Source: Vogesella alkaliphila (GTDB lineage Bacteria; Pseudomonadota; Gammaproteobacteria; Burkholderiales; Chromobacteriaceae). From it: 46,922 bases of DNA. Numbering within the stretch: position 1 is the stretch's first letter; each line of letters opens with the position of its first letter. The DNA is taken from assembly GCF_014652475.1 (NCBI RefSeq), contig NZ_BMYW01000005.1, forward strand, positions 23,751 to 70,672, in the 5' to 3' direction. The position numbers and the translations under genes were made by a program. This document shows positions 24,744-34,333 of this stretch, piece after piece. A model generated the notes under the pieces. It saw only the letters and a program-made list of their open reading frames with translations. It was not told the origin of the DNA and did no database searches.

Positions 24744-26174
24744 TCATGTCGTGCCGCAGCTGGCGGCCAGCTCGCCGACCCGCGCCAGCGCGCTGACGAA
24801 GCGCTCGTCCAGCGGCTGGCAGCAGGACAGCCGCAGCGCGTTGCGGTAGCGGCCGCTCGGCGAGTACAGCGGCCCCGGCGAGATGCTGATGCGCTGCTGG
24901 ATCGCCAGGTCGAACAGCTTCACCGTGTCGTAGCCCTCGGGCAGCTCCACCCAGATCAGGAAGCCGCCGCCGGGGTGGGTGGCGCGGGTGCCGGCCGGGA
25001 AGTGGTCGGCGATCAGCGCGCGCACCTTGTCGATGTGCAGCGTGTAGCGCCGCTTCAGCGCGCGCAGGTGGTGGTCGTAGCCGCCGGACTCCAGGAACGC
25101 GCCCAGCGTCTCGCACAGCACCAGCGGCTCGGCGATGGAGGTGGCGAACTTCAGCTTGCGCAATTCCTCGGTGAAGCGGCCGCCTTCCATCCAGCCGACG
25201 CGGAAGTCCGGCGCCAGCGTCTTGGTGTAGCTGGCGCAGACGATGACCCAGCCATCGCTGTCGTAGGCCTTCACCGCCGGTTGCAGCGCGTCGCCGAACT
25301 GCAGTTCGGCGTACAGCGCGTCCTCGATCAGCGGCACCTGGTAGCGGTTCACCAGTGCGGCCAACCTTTTCTTGTTGTCGGTGGGCATGCTGCAGCCCAG
25401 CGGATTGTGCACGTTGGGCATCGCGATGATGGCGTTGAGGCGCTTTTCCACCAGCAGCATCTCCAGCGCCTCCAGCGACAGCCCGGTTTGCGGATCGGTG
25501 GGGATCTCCAGCGCCTTCAGCCCCAGGCTGGCGAACAGCGGCAGCAGGTTGAAGTAGGTCGGCGATTCGATGCCCACGGTGTCGCCGGGGCGGCACACCG
25601 CGCGCAGCGCCAGGTTCAGCGCCTCCATCGCGCCGTGGGTGAGGATGATGTTGTCGGCCTGCAACGCCATGCCCAGCTCCAGCCCGCGCCGTGCGATCTG
25701 GGTGCGCAGCCGTTCCGAGCCCGGCGGCAGCGCGTAGTTGCTGACCAGGCCCGGGTTTTTGCGCAGCACCTGGCCCATCAGCCGCGCCAGCTTGGCGGCG
25801 GGGTAGAAGTCGCCGCCACGCGGGCAGGCCAGCGCCATGTCGACATAGCCCGGCGTCTGCTGCGCCTTCAGTGCGGCGCCGATCAGGTCCAGCACCGCGC
25901 CGTCGGTGCCCTGCGCCGGGCCGGCGGCCTGGCTGCTGCTGCGCGCCGGCGACGGCAGCCGCGAGCGCACGTAGTAGCCGGACTGCGGCCGCGCCTCGAC
26001 CAGGCCGCGGTCTTCCAGCACGCGGTAGGCGGCGACCACGGTATTGAGCGACAGCTGGCGGCTGTGCGCGGTCTTGCGCACCGAGGGCAGGCGCGAGCCG
26101 GGCGGCAGGGTACCCAGGTTGATGGCGCCGGACAGGTCGTCGGCGAGTTGCTGGTACAGGGTGGTGCTATCCAT
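24744..26174 (-). CDS. MocR/PdxR-type GntR regulator with aminotransferase fold
   Basis: 476 aa. The N-terminal winged helix-turn-helix (about 1-75: LYQQLADDLSGAINLGTLPPGSRLPSVR, split here from the following QLSLNTVVAAYRVLEDRG) is linked to a type I aminotransferase domain. The PLP lysine is in SYTKTLAPDFRVGW, and NVHNPLGCSMP and RLSCCQP correspond to conserved aminotransferase positions. Such regulators use PLP or its amino acid adducts as effectors and usually control a divergent gene, here lysE and a racemase. The start at 26174 has GGAAAG. An exact 13-mer lies in the gene at 25356. Confidence 0.92.
   Translation of the reverse strand: MDSTTLYQQLADDLSGAINLGTLPPGSRLPSVRKTAHSRQLSLNTVVAAYRVLEDRGLVEARPQSGYYVRSRLPSPARSSSQAAGPAQGTDGAVLDLIGAALKAQQTPGYVDMALACPRGGDFYPAAKLARLMGQVLRKNPGLVSNYALPPGSERLRTQIARRGLELGMALQADNIILTHGAMEALNLALRAVCRPGDTVGIESPTYFNLLPLFASLGLKALEIPTDPQTGLSLEALEMLLVEKRLNAIIAMPNVHNPLGCSMPTDNKKRLAALVNRYQVPLIEDALYAELQFGDALQPAVKAYDSDGWVIVCASYTKTLAPDFRVGWMEGGRFTEELRKLKFATSIAEPLVLCETLGAFLESGGYDHHLRALKRRYTLHIDKVRALIADHFPAGTRATHPGGGFLIWVELPEGYDTVKLFDLAIQQRISISPGPLYSPSGRYRNALRLSCCQPLDERFVSALARVGELAASCGTT
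25356..25368 (-). repeat. Exact 13-mer repeat inside the MocR gene
   Basis: TGCGGCCAACCTT on the plus strand, falling in the aminotransferase domain codons for KKRLAALVN. Confidence 0.9.
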
Positions 26175-26220
26175 GGCGGCTTTCCGTGACGCGGGCATGA
26201 CAGTGGGCGGGAGAACGGGG

Positions 26221-26292
26221 GGTGACAGTTGCCGATAGGCTGCAACTGTCACCATGACAATAATAAATTCTTGGCACTGTATCCGGCAACTG
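26221..26292. promoter_or_regulatory. Probable operator between the MocR gene and lysE
   Basis: GGTGACAGTTGC (26221-26232) and GCAACTGTCACC (26242-26253) form a perfect 12-bp inverted repeat with a 9-nt spacer. The half-site GCAACTG recurs at 26286-26292 as a direct repeat 44 bp on, and TGACAGT also occurs at 26198-26204. The 165-bp divergent gap is where a MocR regulator would bind. Promoter boxes are not clear. Confidence 0.6.
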
Positions 26293-26339
26293 CCGTTGGC
26301 TACGATGAAGCGGTCTACTACTTGTTGCGGGAGCGTGTG

Positions 26340-26948
26340 ATGCTGGGTCTGCCTTTATTGAGTTACGTGTCGCTGATGTCGATCACGCCGGGGCCGAACA
26401 ACCTGATGTTGGCCGCATCGGGGGTCAATTTCGGCTTTCGCCGCAGCGTGCCGCACCTGCTGGGCATCAGCATCGGCCACGGCGTGCAGGTGTTGCTGGT
26501 GTCGCTGCTGCTGGGCTGGGTGATGGCGTGGCTGGACGACTGGCGCCTGCTGCTGACGCTGGCCGGTTGCAGTTACCTGTTGTGGCTGTCGTGGCAGGTG
26601 TGGCTGGCGGGCGAGCCGCAGGCGAAGCAGCTGGTGCGGCCGATGGGCTTTGTCGCCGCCGCCGCCTTCCAGTGGGTGAACCCCAAGGCGTGGGTGATGG
26701 TGATCAACACCGCCTTGCTGTTCCTGCCGCTGCAGGCGCAGCTGTCGCACGCGCTGCTGCTGGCGCTGGCTTGTGCGCTGATCAACTTTCCCTGCATCTG
26801 CGTCTGGGCCGGGCTGGGCGAGGCCTTGCGCCGCCATCTGTCGCAGGCGGCGGCACGGCGCTGGTTCAATGGCATCATGGCCTTGTTGATGGCGCTGACC
26901 GCGCTATACCTGCTGTACGACGAATTGCAACTGGCCGGGGTGCTATGA
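26340..26948 (+). CDS. LysE/RhtB family amino acid exporter
   Basis: 202 aa with about six hydrophobic segments; an inner-membrane exporter of amino acids or derivatives. The N-terminal family motif SLMSITPGPNNLMLAASG is intact, as is the second-half QWVNPKAWVMVI. The start ATG at 26340 follows GGGAG, and the N-terminus then matches the family; a longer frame from 26229 runs through the operator. The stop is one base from the ATG of the racemase gene, so the two are translationally coupled. The divergent MocR gene probably regulates both. The substrate is unknown. Confidence 0.9.
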   Translation: MLGLPLLSYVSLMSITPGPNNLMLAASGVNFGFRRSVPHLLGISIGHGVQVLLVSLLLGWVMAWLDDWRLLLTLAGCSYLLWLSWQVWLAGEPQAKQLVRPMGFVAAAAFQWVNPKAWVMVINTALLFLPLQAQLSHALLLALACALINFPCICVWAGLGEALRRHLSQAAARRWFNGIMALLMALTALYLLYDELQLAGVL

Positions 26949-26949
26949 C

Positions 26950-27654
26950 ATGACGGGAAGGCTACTGGGACTGTTGGGCGGCATGAGCTGGGAATCGACC
27001 GCGCACTACTACGCGCAGATCAATCGCCGGGTGCGCGACGCCCGCGGCGGGCTGCACTCGGCGCCGCTGCTGTTGCACAGCGTCGACTTCGCGCCGCTGG
27101 CCGAGCTGCAGCGCCAGGGGGACTGGGCGCAGGCCGCCGTGCTGCTGGGCGAGGCCGGCCGCAAGCTCGCGCAGGCCGGTGCCGGTGCGCTGCTGATCTG
27201 CAGCAACACCATGCACAAGGTGGCGGCGCCGGTGGCGGAGCGGGCCGGCATTCCGCTGCTGCACATCGCCGACCCCACCATCGCCGCGCTGCGTGCGGCC
27301 AAGGTTGGCCGCGTCGGCCTGCTCGGCACCCGCTTCACCATGGAGCAGGCGTTCTACCGCGAGCGGCTGCAGGCGGCCGGGCTGCAGGTGCTGCTGCCAA
27401 CGGCGGCCGAGCGCGACGATATCCATCGCGTGATCTTCGACGAGCTGTGCCAGGGCCAGGTGCTGCCGGCGTCGCGGGCGCGCTATCTCGACATCATCGC
27501 CGCGCTGCAGGCGGCGGGGGCGGAGGCGGTGATACTCGGCTGCACCGAGATCGCGCTGCTGCTGGACGGCTGCGAGGCCGGCCTGCCGCTGTTCGACACC
27601 ACCGCGCTGCACGCGCAGGCCGCGGCGGCGTGGCTGTTGCAGGTCGAGGCCTGA
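26950..27654 (+). CDS. Aspartate/glutamate racemase family protein
   Basis: 234 aa, PLP-independent two-cysteine racemase fold. It opens LLGLLGGMSWESTAHYYAQIN, typical of aspartate racemases. The catalytic cysteines are C84 (ICSNTMHK) and C198 (ILGCTEIA). With lysE upstream and a PLP-dependent regulator opposite, the unit probably handles an amino acid or its D-isomer; aspartate or glutamate is the best guess. A one-mismatch 13-mer at 27301 encodes K118-V-G-R. The gene ends 7 bases from the convergent benE stop. Confidence 0.9.
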   Translation: MTGRLLGLLGGMSWESTAHYYAQINRRVRDARGGLHSAPLLLHSVDFAPLAELQRQGDWAQAAVLLGEAGRKLAQAGAGALLICSNTMHKVAAPVAERAGIPLLHIADPTIAALRAAKVGRVGLLGTRFTMEQAFYRERLQAAGLQVLLPTAAERDDIHRVIFDELCQGQVLPASRARYLDIIAALQAAGAEAVILGCTEIALLLDGCEAGLPLFDTTALHAQAAAAWLLQVEA

Positions 27655-27661
27655 GCGCGGC

Positions 27662-28825
27662 TCAGGCCTTGCGCCGCGCGTTGAGGATCAGCAGCGCCAG
27701 CACGCCGCCCGCCAGCCCCCAGAACGCGGAGCCGATGCCGGCCAGCGACACGCCGGAAGCGGTAATCAGGAAGGTGATCAGCGCCGGCTCGCGCATCACG
27801 TCGTCCTTCATCGCGGTGGCGAGGCCGCCGGCGATGGTGCCGAACAGCGCCAGCCCGGCGATGGCCAGCACCAGCGCCTTGGGAAAGGCCGCGAACAGCG
27901 CGCCGACGGTGGCGCCGAACAGCCCCAGCAGCAGGTAGAACGCGCCCGCCGCCACGCTGGCCAGATAGCGTCGCGCCGGGTCTTCGTGCGCGTCCTTGCC
28001 CATGCACAGCGCGGCGGTGATCGCCGCCAGATTGACCGCGAAGCAGCCGAACGGCGCCAGCAGCAGGTTGACCACGCCGGTGCCGGTCATCAGCGCCGAG
28101 ATCGGCGGCCGGTAGCCGTTGGCGTGCAGGGTGGCGACGCCGGGGATGTTCTGCGACGCCATGGTGACCATGAACAGCGGCAGGCCGACGCCCAGCAGCA
28201 CGCCGGGGTTGAACTGCGGCGTGGTCCATACCGGCGTGGCCAGCGTCAGGGTGACCTCGCCCAGCTGCAGCAGGCCAAGCTTGGTCGCAATGACGCAGCC
28301 GAGCAGCAGCACCAGCACGATGGCGTAGCGCGGCAGCAGGCGTCTGGCCAGCAGGTAGGCGACGAACATCGCCAGCACCAGCGCAAGCTCGCCCTGCATC
28401 GCGGTGAACACATTGATGCCGAACTTGACCAGGATGCCGGCCAGCATCGCCGCCGCCATCGGCAGCGGAATGCGGTTGAGCGCCTTCTCGAACCAGCCCG
28501 TCACCCCGGCGAGCACGATCAGCGCCGCCGAGAACACGAAGGCGCCGATGGCCTCCGCCATGCTGACGCCGGAGAGCGAGGTGATCAAGAGCGCCGCACC
28601 CGGCGTCGACCACGCGGTCACCACCGGCACCCGGTAGCGCAGCGACAGCCCGATGCAGGTGATGCCCATCGCGATGCCCAGCGCCATCAGCCACGAGGCG
28701 ATCATCGCCTGGCTGGCGCCGGCGCTGAGCGCCGCCTCGAAGATGATCGCCGCCGAGCTGGTGTAGCCGACGAGGACGGTGACAAAGCCGGCGCTGAGGG
28801 CGGGCAGATCGCGACGTTGCAGCAT
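27662..28825 (-). CDS. benE: BenE-type benzoate/H+ symporter family protein
   Basis: 387 aa, about 11-12 hydrophobic helices in the inner membrane. Family segments include SAAIIFEAA, PVVTAWSTPGAALL, TMASQNIPGVATLHANGY and APFGCFAVNLAAITAALCMG. The last two are characteristic of BenE transporters. GGAG precedes the ATG at 28825. No benzoate catabolic genes are nearby, so the physiological substrate is unproven. It lies 22 bp after mutL on the same strand and may be the last gene of a dedA-mutL-benE transcript. Confidence 0.88.
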   Translation of the reverse strand: MLQRRDLPALSAGFVTVLVGYTSSAAIIFEAALSAGASQAMIASWLMALGIAMGITCIGLSLRYRVPVVTAWSTPGAALLITSLSGVSMAEAIGAFVFSAALIVLAGVTGWFEKALNRIPLPMAAAMLAGILVKFGINVFTAMQGELALVLAMFVAYLLARRLLPRYAIVLVLLLGCVIATKLGLLQLGEVTLTLATPVWTTPQFNPGVLLGVGLPLFMVTMASQNIPGVATLHANGYRPPISALMTGTGVVNLLLAPFGCFAVNLAAITAALCMGKDAHEDPARRYLASVAAGAFYLLLGLFGATVGALFAAFPKALVLAIAGLALFGTIAGGLATAMKDDVMREPALITFLITASGVSLAGIGSAFWGLAGGVLALLILNARRKA

Positions 28826-28847
28826 GGAGACTCCGTGAAGGCGCGCC

Positions 28848-30788
28848 TTAGCGGCCGCGCATGAAAAGATTGTCCAGGTCGCGCATCGACAGCCGCGACC
28901 ACGTCGGCCGGCCGTGATTGCACTGCCCGGAGCGTTCGGTGGCTTCCATGTCGCGCAGCAGCGCGTTCATCTCGGTCAGTGTCAGCTGGCGGTTGGCGCG
29001 CACCGCACCGTGGCAGGCCATGGTGGCCAACAGCTCGTTGCGGCGCTCGGTCAGCACCTGGCTGAGGCCGATCTCGCGCACGTCCTTCAGTACCGCGCGC
29101 GCCAGCTCCACCGGGTTGCCGTCCTGCAGCCACACCGGCACGCCGCGCACCGCGATCTGCGTCGGCGACAGCGGCGCCAGCTCGATGCCGAGGCGCTGCA
29201 TCGCCTCGCCGTGTTCGTGCGCGGTGGCGACCTCGAAGCGGTCGGCGGCGAACGACACCGGCAGCAGCAGGGGCTGCATCGGGATCGTGTCTTCTTCTAG
29301 TGCATTTTTCAGCCGTTCGTAGACGATGCGCTCGTGCGCGGCGTGCATGTCGACCACGATCAGCCCGTCCTCGCACTGGCTGAGGATGTACACCCCGTGC
29401 AGCTGCGCCAGCGCGAAACCGAGCGGCGGGATGCCGTCGCTGGCGTCGGGCAGGGCGGCAAGCTCGGCCGCAGCCAGCGGCGAGGGCAGGGGGCTGGCGG
29501 CCGTCGCGCTGCTGACCGGCGGCGTCTGGCCGCGTTCTTCCTCGCGCAGCCCGGCGAACTGGCGCTGGTAGCCGCCGATCGCCTCGCGCGCCACGTGCAG
29601 CGGCATCGCCTGCTGTTCGTAGCGTGGCTGCTGGAACGGCATCCGCGGCGGGCTGTCTGCGGCGCGCGCGGCCGCGGCGGCCGTGCCGAAGGCGGCGAGC
29701 GCGTCCTCGTTGCGGCCAACGTTGGCCGCAACGGCCGTGTCATTGCCTGCCGGCTGGCCGTCGTCCAGCGTCACCGCCGGGCTGGCGCCGGCGGTGGTGC
29801 TGGCCAGCGCCTTGTGCACGCTGTGGAACAGGAACTGGTGGATGCCCTGGCTCTCGCGGAAGCGCACCTCGATCTTGGTCGGGTGCACGTTGACGTCGAC
29901 GTTGGCCGGATCCAGCGTGAAGAACAGCGCGTAGGCCGGGTGGCGGTCGTGGTGCAGCACGTCTCGGTAGGCCTGGCGCAGCGCGTGCTGCGCGATCTTG
30001 TCGCGCACGAAGCGGCCGTTGACGTAGAAGTACTGCGCGTCGCGGCTGGCCTTGGAGTAGGTCGGGCTGGCGACAAAGCCGGAGAGCGTCAGCCCGGCGG
30101 CGCCGGTGTCGACCGGCAGCGAGGCCTCGACGAAATCGCGGCCCAACAGCGCGCCGACGCGCTCGGCCAGGCTCTGCTGCGGCAGGCGCCACACCACCTT
30201 GCCGTTGTGGCGCAGGATGAACTCGACCTGCGGATGCGCCAGCGCGATGCGCTCGAAGGTGGCCTCACAGTGCGCGTACTCGGTGTTCTCGCTCTTCAGG
30301 AACTTGCGCCGTGCCGGGGTGTTGAAATAGAGGTCGACGATCTCGACGCTGGTGCCTGGCGCGTGCGCGGCCGGCTCCACCGGGTGCAGCGTGCCGTCGA
30401 TGGCGACGATCTGGTGCGCGTGCTCGGCGTCGTGCGGGCGGCTGGTCAGCGTCAGCCGCGACACCGAGGCGACGCTGGCCAGCCCCTCGCCGCGAAAGCC
30501 GAGGGTGGCGACGTTTTCCAGGTCGTCGAGGCTGCCGATCTTGCTGGTGGCGTGGCGGTCCAGCGCCAGCGGCAGGTCGGCGGCGGCGATGCCGCCCCCG
30601 TTGTCGGTGACGCGGATCAGCTTGATGCCGCCCTGCGCCAGGTCGACGCTGATGCGGTCGGCGCCGGCGTCGAGGCTGTTTTCCAGGATTTCCTTCAGCG
30701 CCGACGCCGGCCGCTCCACCACCTCGCCGGCGGCGATCTGGTTGACGAGGTGGTCGGGCAGTTTCTGGATGCGTTTCATGGTGTGCAT
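28848..30788 (-). CDS. mutL: DNA mismatch repair protein MutL
   Basis: 646 aa. GHKL ATPase N-domain: NQIAAGEVVERPASALKEI, ENSLDAGA, DNGGGI and TLGFRGEGLASV. The C-domain keeps the endonuclease-type motif DMHAAHERIVYE (Met in place of the usual Gln), ATMACHGAVRA and QCNHGRPTW. It is therefore a nicking MutL for mismatch repair without MutH, acting with MutS. A variable linker (about 335-450) carries a 26-bp palindrome of repeat cores (29708-29733) that encodes AVAANVGRN. The start is 30788 or 30779 (MHTMKRIQ); both follow the dedA stop closely, suggesting coupling. Confidence 0.95.
   Translation of the reverse strand: MHTMKRIQKLPDHLVNQIAAGEVVERPASALKEILENSLDAGADRISVDLAQGGIKLIRVTDNGGGIAAADLPLALDRHATSKIGSLDDLENVATLGFRGEGLASVASVSRLTLTSRPHDAEHAHQIVAIDGTLHPVEPAAHAPGTSVEIVDLYFNTPARRKFLKSENTEYAHCEATFERIALAHPQVEFILRHNGKVVWRLPQQSLAERVGALLGRDFVEASLPVDTGAAGLTLSGFVASPTYSKASRDAQYFYVNGRFVRDKIAQHALRQAYRDVLHHDRHPAYALFFTLDPANVDVNVHPTKIEVRFRESQGIHQFLFHSVHKALASTTAGASPAVTLDDGQPAGNDTAVAANVGRNEDALAAFGTAAAAARAADSPPRMPFQQPRYEQQAMPLHVAREAIGGYQRQFAGLREEERGQTPPVSSATAASPLPSPLAAAELAALPDASDGIPPLGFALAQLHGVYILSQCEDGLIVVDMHAAHERIVYERLKNALEEDTIPMQPLLLPVSFAADRFEVATAHEHGEAMQRLGIELAPLSPTQIAVRGVPVWLQDGNPVELARAVLKDVREIGLSQVLTERRNELLATMACHGAVRANRQLTLTEMNALLRDMEATERSGQCNHGRPTWSRLSMRDLDNLFMRGR
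29708..29733. repeat. 26-bp palindrome of repeat cores within mutL
   Basis: The perfect palindrome is centred on 29720/29721, with the central 20 bases TGCGGCCAACGTTGGCCGCA identical to 19874-19893. It lies in the interdomain linker codons of mutL. Confidence 0.9.
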
Positions 30789-30795
30789 GGCGGGC

Positions 30796-31440
30796 TCAGG
30801 CCTTGTTTGCCGCCCGGCGGTGGCGGAGCACCTCGATGATGCCCGGCAGCATCGACACGATGATGATGCCGAAGATCAGGTATTCCAGGTTCTTGCGCAC
30901 GAAGGGCAGGTTGCCGAAGAAGTAGCCGGCGTAGCAGAAGCCGGCCACCCACAGCACGGCGCCGACCACGTTGTAGCTGAGGAAGTGGCGGTAGTCCATG
31001 CGCCCGACGCCGGCGACGAAGGGGGCGAAGGTGCGCACGATGGGCACGAAGCGGGCGAAGATGATGGTCTTGCCGCCGTGACGCTCGTAGAAGGCGTGGG
31101 TCTTGTCCAGGTACTGCGGTTTCAGCAGCCGCGGAAAGCGGGCAAACAGGCGCATGCCGACATGTTTGCCGATGGCGTAGTTGACGCCGTCGCCGAGGAT
31201 GGCGGCCACGATCAGCAGGCCGACCAGCAGCTGCACGTTCATCTCGCCCATCGCGGCGAGGGCGCCGGCGACGAACAGCAGCGAGTCGCCGGGCAGGAAC
31301 GGCGTCACCACCAGCCCGGTTTCGCAGAACACGATCAGGAACAGGATCAGGTAGATCCACGGCCCGTAGCTGGCGACCAGCTGGGTCAGGTGCACGTCGA
31401 TGTGCAGGATGAAATCAAGCAGAAAAGCGATCAGTTCCAT
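30796..31440 (-). CDS. DedA family membrane protein
   Basis: 214 aa with several hydrophobic segments and re-entrant-like regions. DedA marks are [34 protein letters not shown] and the essential arginine region [19 protein letters not shown]. The family is linked to phospholipid flipping and membrane potential homeostasis. I choose ATG 31440 ([13 protein letters not shown]); the in-frame extension to 31482 runs through the terminator repeat. It is followed 7-16 bp later by mutL. Confidence 0.9.
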   Translation of the reverse strand: MELIAFLLDFILHIDVHLTQLVASYGPWIYLILFLIVFCETGLVVTPFLPGDSLLFVAGALAAMGEMNVQLLVGLLIVAAILGDGVNYAIGKHVGMRLFARFPRLLKPQYLDKTHAFYERHGGKTIIFARFVPIVRTFAPFVAGVGRMDYRHFLSYNVVGAVLWVAGFCYAGYFFGNLPFVRKNLEYLIFGIIIVSMLPGIIEVLRHRRAANKA

Positions 31441-31462
31441 GGCGACTCGGGGTGGGTAAAAG

Positions 31463-31499
31463 TCAAAAAAGGTTGGCCGCATTGCCTGCGGCCAACCTT
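31463..31499 (-). terminator. Paired 13-mer repeat terminator after secF
   Basis: Exact 13-mers at 31469-31481 and 31487-31499 form a 13-bp stem with a 5-nt loop. Read on the minus strand the stem is followed by TTTTTTGACTTTT. It ends the tgt-yajC-secD-secF transcript and separates it from dedA. Confidence 0.9.
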
Positions 31500-31522
31500 G
31501 CTCGGGTCTGCGGCACGGGGCG

Positions 31523-32458
31523 TCAGACCACCGCTTCTTCTTTCGGCTTCACGATCTTGATCATGTGCTCGCGCTTGACGCCCAGCGCCAGCGCCAGCGG
31601 GCTGGCGACCAGTACCGAGGAGTAGATGCCGAACACGATGCCGATGGTCAGCGCCATGGCAAAGCCGTGCAGCGCCGGGCCGCCGAAGACCAGCATCGCC
31701 AGCACCACCGTCTCGGTGGAGCCGTGGGTGATCATGGTGCGGCTGATGGTGGAGGTGATCGCGTTGTCGATCACTTCCGCGGTGCTGCGGCCGCGCATGC
31801 CCGGCTTGCGGAAGTTCTCGCGGATACGGTCGAACACCACCACCGACTCGTTCACCGAGTAGCCCAGCACCGCCAGCACGCCGGCCAGCACCGTCAGGCT
31901 GAATTCCCACTGGAACAGCGCGAAGCAGCCGATGATGATCACCACGTCGTGCATGTTGGCGATGATTGCCGATACCGCCAGCCGCCACTCGAAGCGCAGT
32001 GCGAGGTAGATCACGATGCCCAGGCAGACCAGCAGGATCGCGGTGAGGCCGTGGGTGACCAGTTCCTCGCCCACGCTCGGGCCGACGAACTCGACCTTGC
32101 GCAGCTGCACGCCGGCGTCACCGGCCTTGAGCAGGCCCATCACCAGTTCCGACAGCTTGGCCGAGCTGGTGCCTTCCTTGTTCGGCAGGCGGATCAGCAC
32201 GTCGCGGCTGGTGCCCAGGCTCTGCACCTGCACCTCGCCCACTTTCAGCGTTTCCACGCGGTGGCGGATGTCGGCGAGGTTGGCCGCTTGCTGGTACTGC
32301 ACCTCCATCACCGTGCCGCCGGTGAACTCCACCGACAGGTTCAGGCCCTTGGTGGCCAGGAAGAACACCGCCAGGATGAAGGTCACCAGCGAGATCGCGG
32401 TGGTGAGCTTGCCGTAGCTCATGAACGGGATGTCCCGTTTGATGCGGAAAAACTCCAT
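31523..32458 (-). CDS. secF: Protein translocase subunit SecF
   Basis: 311 aa, standard length. It partners SecD and YajC with SecYEG, using proton motive force to help export. The signature [14 protein letters not shown] lies in the first periplasmic domain, and conserved membrane segments include [11 protein letters not shown] and [17 protein letters not shown]. Six membrane helices are expected. It lies 12 bp after secD, so it is co-transcribed. A partial repeat match is present at 32276. Confidence 0.96.
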   Translation of the reverse strand: MEFFRIKRDIPFMSYGKLTTAISLVTFILAVFFLATKGLNLSVEFTGGTVMEVQYQQAANLADIRHRVETLKVGEVQVQSLGTSRDVLIRLPNKEGTSSAKLSELVMGLLKAGDAGVQLRKVEFVGPSVGEELVTHGLTAILLVCLGIVIYLALRFEWRLAVSAIIANMHDVVIIIGCFALFQWEFSLTVLAGVLAVLGYSVNESVVVFDRIRENFRKPGMRGRSTAEVIDNAITSTISRTMITHGSTETVVLAMLVFGGPALHGFAMALTIGIVFGIYSSVLVASPLALALGVKREHMIKIVKPKEEAVV

Positions 32459-32470
32459 GTTTCTTGATCC

Positions 32471-34318
32471 TTACTTGGTTTCCGGCTTCCACACCTGGCC
32501 GATGGACACGGCAGTCAGGCGGCGGCGACGGCCGTACCACAGGTTGACGATGCCGCGCGATACCAGGACTGCGGAGAACATCGAGGTCAGGATGCCGAGG
32601 CAGTGCACCACGGCAAAGCCGCGCACCGGGCCGGAGCCGAATACCAGCAGCGCGATACCGGCGATCAGCGTGGTCACGTTCGAGTCCAGGATCGTCGCCC
32701 AGGCGTGGGCGTAACCGGCCTGAATCGCCGACTGCGGCGGCACGCCGTTGCGCAGCTCCTCGCGGATGCGCTCGTTGATCAGCACGTTGGCGTCGATGGC
32801 CATGCCCAGGGTCAGCGCGATCGCGGCGATGCCCGGCAGCGTCAGGGTCGCCTGCAGCATGGACAGCAGCGCGATCAGCATGAACAGGTTGACGCCGAGC
32901 GAGGCCACCGAGATCAGGCCGAACACGCGGTAGTACAGCACCATGAACACGGCGATGGCGGCAAAGCCCCACAGTGTGGCGCTGAAGCCCTTCTCGATGT
33001 TTTCCTTGCCCAGGCTCGGGCCGATGGTGCGTTCCTCGATGATGTTCATCGGCGCGGCCAGCGAGCCGGCGCGCAGCAGCAGGGCCACGTCGTTGGCTTC
33101 GGCCGGGTTCATGCTGCCGGAGATCTGCACGCGGCCGCCGCCGATTTCACTGCGGATCACCGGCGCGGTCACCACTTCGCTCTTGTTCTTCTCGACCAGC
33201 ACCATCGCCATGCGCTTGCCGATGTTTTCCGCGGTCAGGCTGCGGAAAATCTCGGCGCCGGTGCTGTCCAGGCCGATGTCCACCGAGGCGCCGCCATTCT
33301 GGTCGAAGCCGGGCTGCGCCGAGTTGATGTTGTCGCCGGTCAGCTCGACATCCTTCTTCAGCAGGATCTTCTGGATGCCCTGCGGGCTGGCTTCATCCAG
33401 CAGCTCGTAGCCGACCGGCACGTTGCCGGCCATCGCTTCGGCCACGCGCGACGGGTCGTCTTCCACCATGCGCACCTGCAGCGTGGCGGTGCGGCCGAGG
33501 ATGTCCTTGGCCTTGGCGGTGTCCTGCACCCCCGGCAGCTGCACCACGATGCGGCTCGGGCCGGCTTGCTGGATCACCGGTTCGGCGACGCCCAGCTCGT
33601 TGACACGGTTGTGCAGGGTGGTGATGTTCTGCGACACGGCATCGCTCTGGATGCGGGTGATCTCTTCCGGCTTCAGCGCGAGGCTGAGGCGGAACAGCTG
33701 GTCGTCGCTGCTGAAGGTCAGCGACGGCAGGCTGCGCGCCAGCTTGTCAGCGGCGGCATTCAGCGTCTCCTGGTCACGCAGCTGCACTTCCAGCGCGGTG
33801 TTGCCGGTGCGCTTGATGGCGCCGTAGCGGATCTTGGCGGTTTTCAGCTCGCGGCGGATGTCGCCGGCGTAGCGTTCCATGGTCTTGTCCACGGCGGCCT
33901 GCATGTCGACTTCCAGCAGGAAGTGCACGCCACCGCGCAGGTCGAGGCCGAGGAACATCGGGTTGGCGTGCAGCTTGCTCAGCCATTCCGGCGAAGCCGC
34001 CAGCAGGTTCAACGCGATGATGTAGGTGTCGCCCAGCGCTTGCTGGATGATGTCGCGCGCCTTGATCTGCGTGTCGGGATCGTTGAAGCGCACTTTCAGG
34101 CTGTTGCCGTCAAGGAACAGGCCGGCAGGCTTGATGCCCTGTTGCTGCAGTACGGTCTCCACCCGCGCCATCAGTGCCGTATCGACGGTGGCCGATTGGC
34201 GGGTGCTGGAGATTTGCACGGCAGGGGTTTCGCCAAAGAAATTGGGCAGGGTATAGATTGTCGAGACAATCAGCACTACCGCAATGACGAGGTATTTCCA
34301 GATCGGGAAGCGGTTCAT
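32471..34318 (-). CDS. secD: Protein translocase subunit SecD
   Basis: 615 aa. One N-terminal membrane helix is followed by a large periplasmic domain (about 30-440) and five C-terminal helices. Diagnostic segments are MFLGLDLRGGVHFLLEVDM, ELGVAEPVIQQAGPSRIVVQLPG, and LALRAG-like VALLLRAGSLAAPMNIIEERTIGPSLG. Helix-4 residues are present in AIDANVLINERIREEL. It forms the SecDF-YajC complex that assists release of exported proteins. It lies between yajC and secF in the order usual for proteobacteria. A hairpin with a T-run lies in the short gap after yajC. Confidence 0.96.
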   Translation of the reverse strand: MNRFPIWKYLVIAVVLIVSTIYTLPNFFGETPAVQISSTRQSATVDTALMARVETVLQQQGIKPAGLFLDGNSLKVRFNDPDTQIKARDIIQQALGDTYIIALNLLAASPEWLSKLHANPMFLGLDLRGGVHFLLEVDMQAAVDKTMERYAGDIRRELKTAKIRYGAIKRTGNTALEVQLRDQETLNAAADKLARSLPSLTFSSDDQLFRLSLALKPEEITRIQSDAVSQNITTLHNRVNELGVAEPVIQQAGPSRIVVQLPGVQDTAKAKDILGRTATLQVRMVEDDPSRVAEAMAGNVPVGYELLDEASPQGIQKILLKKDVELTGDNINSAQPGFDQNGGASVDIGLDSTGAEIFRSLTAENIGKRMAMVLVEKNKSEVVTAPVIRSEIGGGRVQISGSMNPAEANDVALLLRAGSLAAPMNIIEERTIGPSLGKENIEKGFSATLWGFAAIAVFMVLYYRVFGLISVASLGVNLFMLIALLSMLQATLTLPGIAAIALTLGMAIDANVLINERIREELRNGVPPQSAIQAGYAHAWATILDSNVTTLIAGIALLVFGSGPVRGFAVVHCLGILTSMFSAVLVSRGIVNLWYGRRRRLTAVSIGQVWKPETK

Positions 34319-34333
34319 GGAGGCGGTAACAGG

